Below are positions 34,661-43,250 of a DNA stretch of 64,000 bases, one piece after another (within the stretch, counting starts at the first letter, position 1; every line of letters starts with the position of its first letter). Location: assembly GCF_002257645.1 (NCBI RefSeq), contig NZ_NQMO01000011.1, positions 62,001 through 126,000 on the forward strand, given 5' to 3'. The position numbers and the translations under genes are program-made. The DNA comes from Paenibacillus sp. XY044. GTDB taxonomy: Bacteria; Bacillota; Bacilli; Paenibacillales; Paenibacillaceae. The notes under the pieces were generated by a model, which saw nothing but the letters and a program-made list of their open reading frames with translations, searched no databases and was not told the origin of the DNA.

Positions 34661-35653
34661 ATGAAATTGAAAAAAATCGCCGGCATCCTGCTGCTTTCCA
34701 TCTGTATCGCCACGGGCTGCGAAAGTCACAAGCCTTCGGCGGGTACCGCATCACCTGACGGCACGGACACCGCTACCACCGTTAACGTTACGGACGGGGA
34801 CAACGGAAATCATCCTGCGGATGCCACTCCCCAAGCTTCCACCCGTGATGACGGGAGCCAGCAATCTCCAGAAGGACATGTCGGCACGGTCGAAGCAGAA
34901 AATCAAGGGCGGCTGCAGTCTTCCCAGCTAATGTTCGGCTATTTGGACTCCGCCGGCAGCCGGATTCTTGCAGCCGATCCTGAAGGGACGCAGCAAACGC
35001 CCCGGGAGCCGTTTACCCAAGCGGTCATCGCGCCGGGCGAGCTTACTGAAATCCGCTTCGCGAAGCATCAGACACGGACGGAACAGGATACCGGCAGGCA
35101 GACCCGGTACAATTTCGCCAACGATGAAGGTGATATGTACCTCCTCCCTTCCCCGGTAACCCCTGCCGATCCCGACGACGGCGTCGTCCTTGCGCACAAG
35201 GACGCTTTTGCCGGGCATCAGTTTTTACAGGTGGAGCATGCAGAAGGAAGCCTGCCCCAGGAGGCTGCGGCCCGGATCGAGCAAGCCAAAGGGCTGAACA
35301 TCCAAAGCCAGGGACTTATCGGACAAATCGCCCCGGACGTTCAGCTGGGTATCGTCCGTTACGCCCAAGGCAGCGGCAATCCGCTGGCCAGCCTCGTGCT
35401 GATCACCCCGGATCAGCTGCTGTTTCGCGACTTTGAAGGAACGGATGACCCGAACTCCACTTGGCGCGTCGACGACGGTGGGCAGATGGACCCGCAGCTG
35501 TTTCACGTCTTATTTGTCACCCGTTCCGGGCCTGGCTATACACTGGGGTACGAATGGTGGGGCGCGGAAGGATCGAACCTGGCCGTGCTGCAGCAGGACG
35601 GCGGCGAATTTCGCGTCGTGCAGGAAGGCGGCCGCTACACGGCTCCAATGTAA
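34661..35653 (+). CDS. Hypothetical lipoprotein
   Basis: A 330-residue secreted lipoprotein. The signal peptide ends in the lipobox IATGC, then comes a low-complexity Asp/Thr/Ala-rich linker to about residue 80 and a mixed alpha/beta domain without a recognised family. Late blocks include DPNSTWRVDDGGQ and GPGYTLGYEWWGAEGS. AGGAG is only three bases from ATG 34661, so an in-frame TTG two codons later (34667), with nine-base spacing, may be the true start. It is convergent with the importer operon, and its stop is one base from the last ATPase gene stop. A gnt-type operator lies upstream. Confidence 0.8.
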   Translation: MKLKKIAGILLLSICIATGCESHKPSAGTASPDGTDTATTVNVTDGDNGNHPADATPQASTRDDGSQQSPEGHVGTVEAENQGRLQSSQLMFGYLDSAGSRILAADPEGTQQTPREPFTQAVIAPGELTEIRFAKHQTRTEQDTGRQTRYNFANDEGDMYLLPSPVTPADPDDGVVLAHKDAFAGHQFLQVEHAEGSLPQEAAARIEQAKGLNIQSQGLIGQIAPDVQLGIVRYAQGSGNPLASLVLITPDQLLFRDFEGTDDPNSTWRVDDGGQMDPQLFHVLFVTRSGPGYTLGYEWWGAEGSNLAVLQQDGGEFRVVQEGGRYTAPM

Positions 35654-35654
35654 C

Positions 35655-36461
35655 CTAACCCAAATCCCAAGCCGTATGAATTTTCGGCACGTCGCTGATG
35701 AGCTGCTTCGTATAAGTATGCTGAGGGTTCAAAATAATGTCCTCGGCCGGTCCCCTCTCCACGATCTGGCCCTTCTCCATGATGTAGATCGTGTCGCTCA
35801 CGTAATAAGCGAGCCCAACGTCGTGCGTGATGAAAATAATCGTCATCTGGTTTTCGTCCCTCAGCTTCAGCAGCATGTCGAGAATGGTGGACCGGGAGCA
35901 GGCGTCGACCATCGAGGTGGGTTCATCCGCGATCAGCACTTTCGGATGAAGCATAAAAATCCGGGCGATCATGAGCCGCTGCATCTGCCCGCCGGACAGC
36001 TCGAACGGATACTTGTTATATAGCTCCTCGAACTTCAGATTGACGAAAGAGCAGGCTTCTTTCATTTTGTTGAACTGCTCTTCCTTGGTGAGCTTCAGCC
36101 CCTGCAGCCGGATGCAGCTCAGCAGCAGCTTCTCCACCCGCTGGAACAGGTTAAAGGATGAGAACGGGTCCTGAAAGATCGCCTGAATGTCTTTCCAGTA
36201 CTTTTTCCGGTCGGCATGGCGGCTGAGCACTCTGGGTTGTCCTTTGTAATCGATGCTCCCCCCCGACTCCTTTAAGAGGCCCATAATGATTTTGGCAAGG
36301 GTCGTTTTGCCGCTGCCGCTCTCGCCGACGATGGAAATGATTTCGCCCTTGTGAAAATCGAAATCCACCGTATCGACCGCCGTCGTTTTGGCCGCTCCGT
36401 AACCGAAAACTTTCGTAATGCCTCTGCCGCGGATCAACAGGTCACGACTGCTCATTCGCAT
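35655..36461 (-). CDS. Opp-type ABC importer ATPase (OppF-like)
   Basis: A 268-residue ABC ATPase with Walker A GESGSGKTT, Q-loop AIFQDPFSSFNLF, signature LSGGQMQRL and Walker B VLIADEPTSM, where Met replaces the more usual Ala after the Ser. The C-terminus is of the oligopeptide type (LNPQHTYTKQLISDVP) but lacks the longer Cys-containing extension seen in the partner ATPase. It pairs with the OppD-like ATPase, overlapping it by 20 bases, and is the last gene of the operon SBP-permease-permease-ATPase-ATPase. Confidence 0.92.
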   Translation of the reverse strand: MRMSSRDLLIRGRGITKVFGYGAAKTTAVDTVDFDFHKGEIISIVGESGSGKTTLAKIIMGLLKESGGSIDYKGQPRVLSRHADRKKYWKDIQAIFQDPFSSFNLFQRVEKLLLSCIRLQGLKLTKEEQFNKMKEACSFVNLKFEELYNKYPFELSGGQMQRLMIARIFMLHPKVLIADEPTSMVDACSRSTILDMLLKLRDENQMTIIFITHDVGLAYYVSDTIYIMEKGQIVERGPAEDIILNPQHTYTKQLISDVPKIHTAWDLG

Positions 36462-37452
36462 ACCACTCCTTCAGCGTTCCTGTGTCAAAATGGCACCGGT
36501 ACTGGCGACCGTCCACTTCCTGGACCGCCACATTGTTTTCCCTGCATAGATCCTGGGCAAAAGAGCACCGCTCGGCAAACCGGCAGCCGGCCGGCACATG
36601 CTTTAAATTCGGCGGCGTGCCCGGAATGGCCGCCAGCTTGTGCCCCTTCATCCCCTCTTCCGGAACGATGATGGAGCCCATCAGCTTTTTCGTATACGGA
36701 TGCAGCGGATCGAATATCATCTGATCGGCCGTTCCCCGCTCCACGATCTCACCTGCGTACATGACCATAATGTCGTCGGTGACATGGTAGAGCAGCGGCA
36801 GCTCATGCGTGATGAACACCAGCGAGCGGATGAACTGCTTGTCGAGCAGGTCCTTCATCAGCTTGATGACCGCCTTCTGTGACGTCACGTCAAGCGCGGA
36901 CGTCGGTTCGTCGGCGATCAGCACCTTCGGATTCAGAATGGTGGAGATGGCAATGACCGTCCGCTGCTTCATGCCCCCGGAGAGCTCGTTTGGATAGGAA
37001 CGCAGTACCTTGGGCGACAGATTAAGCGTTTCAAACCGCTCGACGGCCATGTCCCACACCTGCTTCTTGGTGAGCTCAGGCCGATGCTCCTTCATGATAT
37101 CCTCAATGAAGCGGATGATCCGCAGCGTCGGATTGAGGGCGTTCATGGCCGCCTGGGGAATATACGCAATTTCCCGCCCGGAAATTTGCGTGCGCAGCTG
37201 CTCCTTGCTCAGCTTCATGATGTCCCGGCCGTGGATTTGGATCGAACCGCTGCCGTAATGGAGCGGCGGAAAATAAAATCCCATCAGGCTCAGCGCCAGC
37301 GTCGACTTGCCGCAGCCGGATTCGCCGGCGATGCCGAGCGTTTTCCCCTCTTCCAGCACGAAATCGACGCCGTCGACGGCAAACACTTTTTCCTTGAGCC
37401 GGGTTTTATAATAGGTTTTCAGTCCGCTTACTTCCAGAATGTTTGTGGTCAT
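36442..37452 (-). CDS. Opp-type ABC importer ATPase (OppD-like)
   Basis: A 336-residue ABC ATPase with Walker A GESGCGKST, signature LSGGMKQR and Walker B VLIADEPTSALD. The C-terminal oligopeptide-transporter extension holds the Cys-rich block GCRFAERCSFAQDLC, which in OppD relatives binds an iron-sulfur cluster. It powers the importer encoded upstream. It begins four bases after the OppC-like gene and overlaps the OppF-like gene. Confidence 0.93.
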   Translation of the reverse strand: MTTNILEVSGLKTYYKTRLKEKVFAVDGVDFVLEEGKTLGIAGESGCGKSTLALSLMGFYFPPLHYGSGSIQIHGRDIMKLSKEQLRTQISGREIAYIPQAAMNALNPTLRIIRFIEDIMKEHRPELTKKQVWDMAVERFETLNLSPKVLRSYPNELSGGMKQRTVIAISTILNPKVLIADEPTSALDVTSQKAVIKLMKDLLDKQFIRSLVFITHELPLLYHVTDDIMVMYAGEIVERGTADQMIFDPLHPYTKKLMGSIIVPEEGMKGHKLAAIPGTPPNLKHVPAGCRFAERCSFAQDLCRENNVAVQEVDGRQYRCHFDTGTLKEWYANEQS

Positions 37453-37456
37453 CGGC

Positions 37457-38293
37457 CTAGCTCCTTATTTTCGGATTAAAAATTTCGTCCATGCCGGTGT
37501 TCATCATGTACAGCGAGAACGTGATCAGCGCGATCGACAGCGCTGCCGGAATAAACGCCCACCATGCGCCCGCCACCGGCGCCTCGAAGACGAGCGCCCA
37601 GTTCATGATGATGCCGAGGGAGATCGTGTTGTACGGCCCCAGCCCCAGCATCGAGATGGAGGCTTCCGACAGAATGCCGGACGCGGTCTGCAGCACGAAC
37701 GCCATGACGACATAGGACGCGATGTACGGCAAAATTTCAAAGACGATGATCCGGGGCGTGCTGTGTCCGGAAATTTTGGCGATATGGACATGGTCCCGGT
37801 TTCGGAGCGAGCTGGTCTGTGCCCTGACGGCCCGAGCCGTCCACGGCCAGCTGGTGATGCCGATTATGATCGCGGTCACGAGCGAGCTGCGCGAGTTGAT
37901 GCTGACCGAGATGAGGATCAGAATAATAAACGACGGTATGACGATAAAAATGTTCGTGATCGACGTCAGCAAATTATCCACGATGCCGCCGATGTAACCG
38001 GAAGCGAGACCGATAATGAGTCCGATCGCCGTGGCGAACACGCCTGCGATGAGACCGACCCGGATCGAGGTTTGGATGCCGTACATCAGCTCCAGGAACA
38101 AATCCCGCCCGAAATTGTCCGAACCGAGCCACAATTGCGAACTCGGCGGCTGAAACGCCAAGGCGATCATCTCCAGCGGATCCTTCTTGTTGATCATCGG
38201 ATAGATCAGCACCAGCGCCAGCATGACGATGAATATCCCCGCCCCCAGCATGAATTTGGGGGATTTGATGAGAATGTTGAGCGAATTTTTCAT
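37457..38293 (-). CDS. Opp-type ABC importer permease (OppC-like)
   Basis: A 278-residue permease, started at ATG 38293 because GGAGG lies 11 bases upstream. The frame is open further upstream inside oppB but has no ribosome site. It has an N-terminal helix, a periplasmic-type loop with WLGSDNFGRDLF, and the coupling motif region EILPYIASYVV. It starts one base after the oppB-like stop, so translation is coupled. Confidence 0.92.
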   Translation of the reverse strand: MKNSLNILIKSPKFMLGAGIFIVMLALVLIYPMINKKDPLEMIALAFQPPSSQLWLGSDNFGRDLFLELMYGIQTSIRVGLIAGVFATAIGLIIGLASGYIGGIVDNLLTSITNIFIVIPSFIILILISVSINSRSSLVTAIIIGITSWPWTARAVRAQTSSLRNRDHVHIAKISGHSTPRIIVFEILPYIASYVVMAFVLQTASGILSEASISMLGLGPYNTISLGIIMNWALVFEAPVAGAWWAFIPAALSIALITFSLYMMNTGMDEIFNPKIRS

Positions 38294-38294
38294 A

Positions 38295-39305
38295 TTACTG
38301 GTCCTCCATTTGCGAGGCTTTGATCCGCGGATCGATAAAACCGTAAATAATATCAATCGTAAAGTTAGCCAGCAGAACAGAGAGCGCGATCAGCAGCGTG
38401 CAGCCGGATATGAGCGGGTAATCGAGCTGACGGATGGCCGTGAACAGCCAGGTGCCGATACCCGGATAGCTGAACACGATTTCGCAGATGAGCGAACCGC
38501 CCACCATCGTGCCGATGGACAAGGCCAATCCGGTGATTTGGGGAAGCATGGCGTTCCGGAACACGTATCTGGAAATCCGCGAATCGCGGATCCCGAGCAG
38601 CTTGCTGTACAGCACATAGTCGGCATTCAGCTCGTAAATGGACATCTCCCGCATCCCGATCGCCTGGCCGCCGATGGTGACGAGCACGATCGAGAGGAAC
38701 GGCAGCGTATGGTGGCGGATGACCGAGCCGATAAATTCGAGGCTGAGCTGCGGAATCATTTGAAAATCGTACCCTCCGGACAGCGGGAACCATCCCAGCG
38801 TCAGGGCGAATACGTACAGCATGATGATGGCCAGCGTGAAAAAGGGAATCGAGTTCACGAACAGGGCCACCGGAAAGATCACCTTATCGAACACGCCCTT
38901 TTTATAGGCGGCCACGGCTCCGAGTACGTTGCCCAGAATCCAGCCCACCAGAATCGCCGGCAGCTGCAGGCCGATTGTCCACGGCACTGCCGAAGCCAGA
39001 ATGTCCGTCACCTTTTTCGGATACAGGCCGAACGAAGTGCCCAGATCGCCGGTAAACAGGTTTTGGATATAGATCAGAAACTGCTGCCAGAGCGGCTTGT
39101 CAACACCAAACTCCTGGATGAACGTCTCATAGACCCGTTTGATCGTATCGCTGTCCGTCATGCCCTTGGTCATCTGCGAGACAATCAGGCTGACGGGGTT
39201 CCCCTCGATCATGCGCGGAAGGAAAAAATTCAGGGAAACGGCAATGACGAGCGTCACCAGGTACCAAAACAACTTTTTTATGAAATATTTGGCATAGGCA
39301 TTCAA
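38295..39305 (-). CDS. Opp-type ABC importer permease (OppB-like)
   Basis: A 336-residue permease with six helices and the OppB-type N-terminus (FLPRMIEGNPV, GLDKPLW-like block FGVDKPLWQQFL). The coupling segment is around YVFRNAMLPQITGLALSIGT. Together with the OppC-like subunit it forms the channel for the solute-binding protein encoded 111 bases upstream. It is minus strand, first permease of the operon. Confidence 0.92.
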   Translation of the reverse strand: MNAYAKYFIKKLFWYLVTLVIAVSLNFFLPRMIEGNPVSLIVSQMTKGMTDSDTIKRVYETFIQEFGVDKPLWQQFLIYIQNLFTGDLGTSFGLYPKKVTDILASAVPWTIGLQLPAILVGWILGNVLGAVAAYKKGVFDKVIFPVALFVNSIPFFTLAIIMLYVFALTLGWFPLSGGYDFQMIPQLSLEFIGSVIRHHTLPFLSIVLVTIGGQAIGMREMSIYELNADYVLYSKLLGIRDSRISRYVFRNAMLPQITGLALSIGTMVGGSLICEIVFSYPGIGTWLFTAIRQLDYPLISGCTLLIALSVLLANFTIDIIYGFIDPRIKASQMEDQ

Positions 39306-39416
39306 GAAGGTCCCTCCCTTGATCTTTGGATCGGCGGCGGATGCGTCTTGGAAAAGAGGGCCCGCATGGCGCTCCGGCAGTACCGGGAGCCTCCCATGCA
39401 GGCCGCTTACTTGGGC

Positions 39417-41282
39417 TTAGTTGTGAATCTGGTACAGCGCCCGGATGCCCGCGCCGTCCATGGCGATTTGTGGAGGGATGTTGCTTCCGTCTCCATCAAC
39501 AGGGAAGCCTTTCCACACCGATTCATTGACCGTATGGAACACCCACGGACGGTACATGAGCGGAATGGACGGAATGTCGGTCAGCCAGATTTTCGTCAAA
39601 TCCGTGTACAGGTTTTTGAGCTCTGCCTGATCGGTGACGGACGGGATTTTGTCGATAATTTGGTCGGCCTTGTCGTTTTTGTAACGGCCCCAGTTCCAGA
39701 ACGCCATTTCGCCGAGCGGAGCCACTTCCTTGGAATACATGATGTCATGCGCTCTGCTCCACGGCTGGCTCGGATTGACGCCGCCCGCAGGCGTGTTCAT
39801 GATGATGTCGAACTTGCCGGTTTGCAGGTCGTTTGTCCATACCGGCGCTTCCGGGAACTTCGTGCGGATCTCAATGCCGATCGCTTTGGCGCTCTGTGCT
39901 ACGATTTCCAGCGCCGCGTTCCAGTCGGACCAGCCGTAAGGGCATTCCACTTCATATGGCCCGAGCCGGGTGCCGTTCAGCACGCGGATGCCATCCTTGC
40001 CTTTCTTGGCGCCGATTTTGTCAAGCAGCTCGTTGGCCGCCTTGACATCGGTCGTCCACTGCAGCGATTTGATCGCACCCTGATCGACGTACTTGGACTC
40101 CGCATCCGTGTTCAGCGTCAGGGACGGCTCCATTGCGGCGGAGTAGCCGCTCATCGCGAGGTCGGAGATTTTCTTGTAATCGATGCTCATCGCAATCGCG
40201 CGGCGGACGTCTGGGTTATCCAGCCCTTTTTTCGAGAAATTGAAGAAGATCGAAGGCATGGAGCCCGGCACGTAATAAGGCGCGTCTTTCAGATAGGTCT
40301 TGATGGGAGCGCCGTTCTTCCACATGTTCCATACCTGCGGGATGAACTGCTGGGAGACGTCCACCTGTCCGCTCTTGAAGGCCAAATCGCCGGCAGCGTT
40401 ATCCTTGTAGATGACGTGCGTAATATATTTCGGAGCAGGCAGCTTGCCGAAAAGCGATTTGCCCCAGTAATTGTCGTCGCGAACAATCGTGATTTTCTGG
40501 TCGTTGTAGAAGTAGATTTTGTAAGGGCCGGTGGCTACCGGATTGGCGTTGACTTCCTTGCGGATCGTCGCCAGATCGTTGTTCGACTTCTTCTCGATTT
40601 CTTCCCAAATATGTTTGGGCATCATCGGAATCAGTTCGATGCTGTCGAGCACCGTCAGGCGGTTCGGATTGTCTTTGTTCAGCGTGATCTTGACCCCATT
40701 CGGGCCATCCGCCGCGACATCCGCGATGTACGCCCAGTAGTTGCTCCAGTTGATGTCGTATTTTTTTCCGAGCTGGTAGGTGTACACGACGTCATCGGAC
40801 GTAAATGGCTGGCCGTCACTCCACTTGGCGTCCTTGTTCAGCTCGATATGCAGCGTCATGTCGTCGGTCCACTCATACTTCGTGCCGAGCAGTGGCTCGA
40901 GCTTGCCGTCCAGCTGGTTGATCATGAACAGCGTCTCGTAAACCAGCTCTCTCGAGTTACCATAGTTGATCGGGAAAGCCGGATTGCCGCTCAGCAGGTT
41001 GAAGTTGGACGGCGGCCCCCATTGAATTCCGTTGATGTACAGGGTTTCATTTCTCGGCGTTTCTTTGGCGTCTCCGCTCGTTGCCGGCTGGTTCGCCGCG
41101 GGTTCGGTTTTCGCGGGTTCCGTGGCTTTTTCTCCCTGATCGGCCGGCGTATTTTCCCCTTGCGCCGGCGGCGTCGTCGTTCCCGTTGCGGAAGGCGGCT
41201 GCACGGTCTGGCAGCCCGCGATCATCACGGTCGCCGCCACCAAAAGGGCCATGAGCGGCTTGGAAGCGAATTTCAGCTTCAT
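39417..41282 (-). CDS. Family-5 solute-binding lipoprotein of the Opp-type importer
   Basis: A 621-residue extracellular binding lipoprotein. The signal peptide ends at the lipobox VMIAGC, a Thr/Pro/Ala/Glu linker runs to about residue 75, and the SBP_bac_5 domain follows (YEWTDDMTLHIELNKDAKWS, DVRRAIAMSIDYKKI). The block YINGIQWGPPSNFNLLSGNP resembles binding proteins of this family that take up beta-glucosides and oligosaccharides rather than peptides, but that reading is uncertain. It leads the five-gene importer operon. A cre-like site lies about 280 bases upstream, which would fit a sugar substrate. Confidence 0.9.
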   Translation of the reverse strand: MKLKFASKPLMALLVAATVMIAGCQTVQPPSATGTTTPPAQGENTPADQGEKATEPAKTEPAANQPATSGDAKETPRNETLYINGIQWGPPSNFNLLSGNPAFPINYGNSRELVYETLFMINQLDGKLEPLLGTKYEWTDDMTLHIELNKDAKWSDGQPFTSDDVVYTYQLGKKYDINWSNYWAYIADVAADGPNGVKITLNKDNPNRLTVLDSIELIPMMPKHIWEEIEKKSNNDLATIRKEVNANPVATGPYKIYFYNDQKITIVRDDNYWGKSLFGKLPAPKYITHVIYKDNAAGDLAFKSGQVDVSQQFIPQVWNMWKNGAPIKTYLKDAPYYVPGSMPSIFFNFSKKGLDNPDVRRAIAMSIDYKKISDLAMSGYSAAMEPSLTLNTDAESKYVDQGAIKSLQWTTDVKAANELLDKIGAKKGKDGIRVLNGTRLGPYEVECPYGWSDWNAALEIVAQSAKAIGIEIRTKFPEAPVWTNDLQTGKFDIIMNTPAGGVNPSQPWSRAHDIMYSKEVAPLGEMAFWNWGRYKNDKADQIIDKIPSVTDQAELKNLYTDLTKIWLTDIPSIPLMYRPWVFHTVNESVWKGFPVDGDGSNIPPQIAMDGAGIRALYQIHN

Positions 41283-41561
41283 GTGAACTCCCCCATTTCC
41301 TCCAATTCACATCTACATAAATTGAACTAAAGAAAGGGAAAGCACTTCGCCTGTATTCCAGATGGAATCAAGAGAAGCAAGGTTAAACTTTAGTTCATTT
41401 TATATACATGCAAGCGTGCTGCAGATTTCACGTCTTTAGATCGGTAGGTCCGTGCCTCCTGGATTCGAAGAAACCGAACCTCTTCATCCTGAGGAAACCG
41501 CATACCCATTCACGAAAAAGCACAGAGCGGGCTGCCGGATTCATGCGGCTAAAACGTGTTC

Positions 41562-41575
41562 TGCAAGCGCTTTCC
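41562..41575. promoter_or_regulatory. cre-like site (CcpA) upstream of the importer operon
   Basis: TGCAAGCGCTTTCC agrees at 12 of 14 positions with the CcpA consensus TGWAARCGYTWWCW. It is about 280 bases upstream of the solute-binding protein start. No gene is seen in the gap 41283-41760 besides this and the terminator at its right end. Confidence 0.45.
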
Positions 41576-41677
41576 GTAAAATGTATGAAGGATCGCTTGG
41601 AAATGATGACTGATTTATTTTTTAAATGTGCTGAAAAAAAGTTACTGGAAAATTCCGCTCGGAGCTGCCCCCTCCAA

Positions 41678-41709
41678 ACAAAAACGGCCCCTGCTATCAA
41701 CAGGAGCCG
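41678..41709 (-). terminator. Terminator of the EamA transporter gene
   Basis: On the minus strand CGGCTCCTG and CAGGGGCCG pair (one G-T) around a seven-base loop and are followed by TTTTTG. It lies 52 bases after the transporter stop. Confidence 0.85.
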
Positions 41710-41760
41710 CCTTTCAAACTTATATAAATTGCGCCTTCAAAACTTGGACCGCTTGCGAGG

Positions 41761-42717
41761 TTAAGCTGCACTTCTCCGGGAAATCGCGAACAGTGCAGCC
41801 CAGATCAGGATAAATCCAACCGCCTGTGTCAGCGTCACGGCCTGATTGAACACGATCCAGTTGATCAGCACACTCACCATCGGGAAGCTCAGTTCCGCCA
41901 GCGTGGCGACCGATGCTTTCGTCGTCGTCAGCCCTTTATAGTATACCAGCAAGCTGAACAGACCCGGCAGGAGCGCCTGGCCCAGCATGTTGATCGATAC
42001 CGCAGCCAGCGTTCCCCCGTCAGTGTTCACCTGCCAAGGGTCGCCCTGATTGATGGTGATTCCGATTAGCAGCGGCAGCGCCAGGATAAAGCGCAGGGAA
42101 GTTACCGTTTCATACTCCATTTTTCCGACCATCAGACGCCCCATGACCGTGGAACCGCCCCACAGTGCCGCGGCACCCAGTGAGAACAAGCTGCCGACCT
42201 TGACGAAATCATTCACATGCCCGAACGGAAACGTAAAGCCGAAGGTCAACAAATACGTTCCGGCCAGCGCAACGATGAACAGCCAGGTGAAATGCTTCGG
42301 AAGCTTCTCGCGCAAAAGCAGTTTAGCCATCAGAATGGCGAAGATTGGCTGCAGCTTCTGCAGCAGGACGACCGCGTTCAAATTTCCAGAGGACAGCCCC
42401 TGCGTAAACAGTATGGTAGCAATCGCCGAGCCGCCCCATGACAGGAAGAGCAGCGCGCCGACGTGTCTCATCTTCAGACCTTTCAATTCGCTCCGGCGTT
42501 TCCAGAAGATCGGTGCGACGAACAGCACCAGCAGGATATGCTCAATGAGCACGATCTGCGTTGCCGTCATATGTTCTTTGAGCAAAATAATCCGGAACAG
42601 CGGATCCGCGCCCCACAACGCTGCACCCAGCACGACCAGCCAAAAGCCGGATTTGCTGCGTTCGGCCTTCCCGCTTGCCGCGGGCCGGACCTTGATATTG
42701 CCGCCTACATTTTCCAT
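41761..42717 (-). CDS. EamA/DMT-family transporter under an FMN riboswitch
   Basis: A 318-residue transporter with ten predicted helices in two EamA repeats (ALWGADPLFRIILL and ALWGGSTVMGRLMV start the halves). The charged N-terminal 22 residues precede helix one. DMT proteins move diverse metabolites, and the RibN group carries riboflavin. An FMN riboswitch and a terminator sit directly upstream on the same strand, so expression should rise when FMN is scarce. Import of riboflavin or a precursor is a well-founded inference from that control; the protein is not the common Firmicute carrier RibU. Confidence 0.9.
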   Translation of the reverse strand: MENVGGNIKVRPAASGKAERSKSGFWLVVLGAALWGADPLFRIILLKEHMTATQIVLIEHILLVLFVAPIFWKRRSELKGLKMRHVGALLFLSWGGSAIATILFTQGLSSGNLNAVVLLQKLQPIFAILMAKLLLREKLPKHFTWLFIVALAGTYLLTFGFTFPFGHVNDFVKVGSLFSLGAAALWGGSTVMGRLMVGKMEYETVTSLRFILALPLLIGITINQGDPWQVNTDGGTLAAVSINMLGQALLPGLFSLLVYYKGLTTTKASVATLAELSFPMVSVLINWIVFNQAVTLTQAVGFILIWAALFAISRRSAA

Positions 42718-42757
42718 ACTCCAGTTCCCCTATCCCTGAATACGGAGTCAACATTGG

Positions 42758-42797
42758 AAAACCCCCGAGATCGACATCAATCGACACATCGGGGGTT
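42758..42797 (-). terminator. Riboswitch expression-platform terminator
   Basis: On the minus strand AACCCCCGA and TCGGGGGTT pair and are followed by TTTT. It lies between the FMN aptamer and the EamA start codon, about 40 bases before the ATG, as a transcription-attenuation platform. Confidence 0.85.
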
Positions 42798-42848
42798 GAT
42801 CAAATAAGCTTGCGGAAATGTCAAAATTTCGCGCACGCCTACGTAATG

Positions 42849-43001
42849 ATCTTCTCCCATCCGGACTTTACCGTCGGCCCTGGATTCGCACCAGGTCAGT
42901 CCCAGCCTTACTGCTAAAGCTGAGAGTCGCGGGCTTGACGCCGACTTCGCCAGAAGAAGGACGCTCACCGCCGGTCAGGAATTTCACCTTACCCCGAAGA
43001 T
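42849..43001 (-). ncRNA. FMN riboswitch (RFN element)
   Basis: Read on the minus strand the element opens with ATCTTCGGGGTAAGGTGAAA, continues with TTCCTGACCGGCGGTGA, and closes with GCCGACGGTAAAGTCCGGATGGGAGAAGAT. These are the conserved P1 ends, the GGTGAAATTCC and CCGGCGGTGA segments and the 3' block of the FMN aptamer. A TATAAT -10 sequence (43051-43056) lies upstream. It controls the EamA transporter through the terminator at 42758-42797. Confidence 0.95.
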
Positions 43002-43250
43002 CCATATTCATTTATTTTTATTTTTTCATGCAACTTACATTGTTTTCATTATTATAACATAAGTGTATCCAAAAGTGTTTCAGTTTTTTAATAGCTTTTT
43101 ATTTCCACTGATAAAAAATTTGGATATGGGGCTGGAGAAATGGCTTTTCCGGTGTTTCGGCAGCATCATGAACGGTTCAGCGTACTAACCCGCAGCTGAC
43201 GCATCACAACGGATGGTTTTTGATAAAGCGGATTAGCGGCATTCTGATCG

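Noticed and set aside
34137..34754. A 205-codon minus-strand frame across gntR and its upstream gap
   Set aside because: It overlaps gntR in another frame and has no ribosome site; no family resemblance.
38223..41330. A 1035-codon open frame on the plus strand across the importer genes
   Set aside because: It runs antisense to the OppB-like and solute-binding protein genes, whose families are certain, and has the biased composition of a shadow frame.
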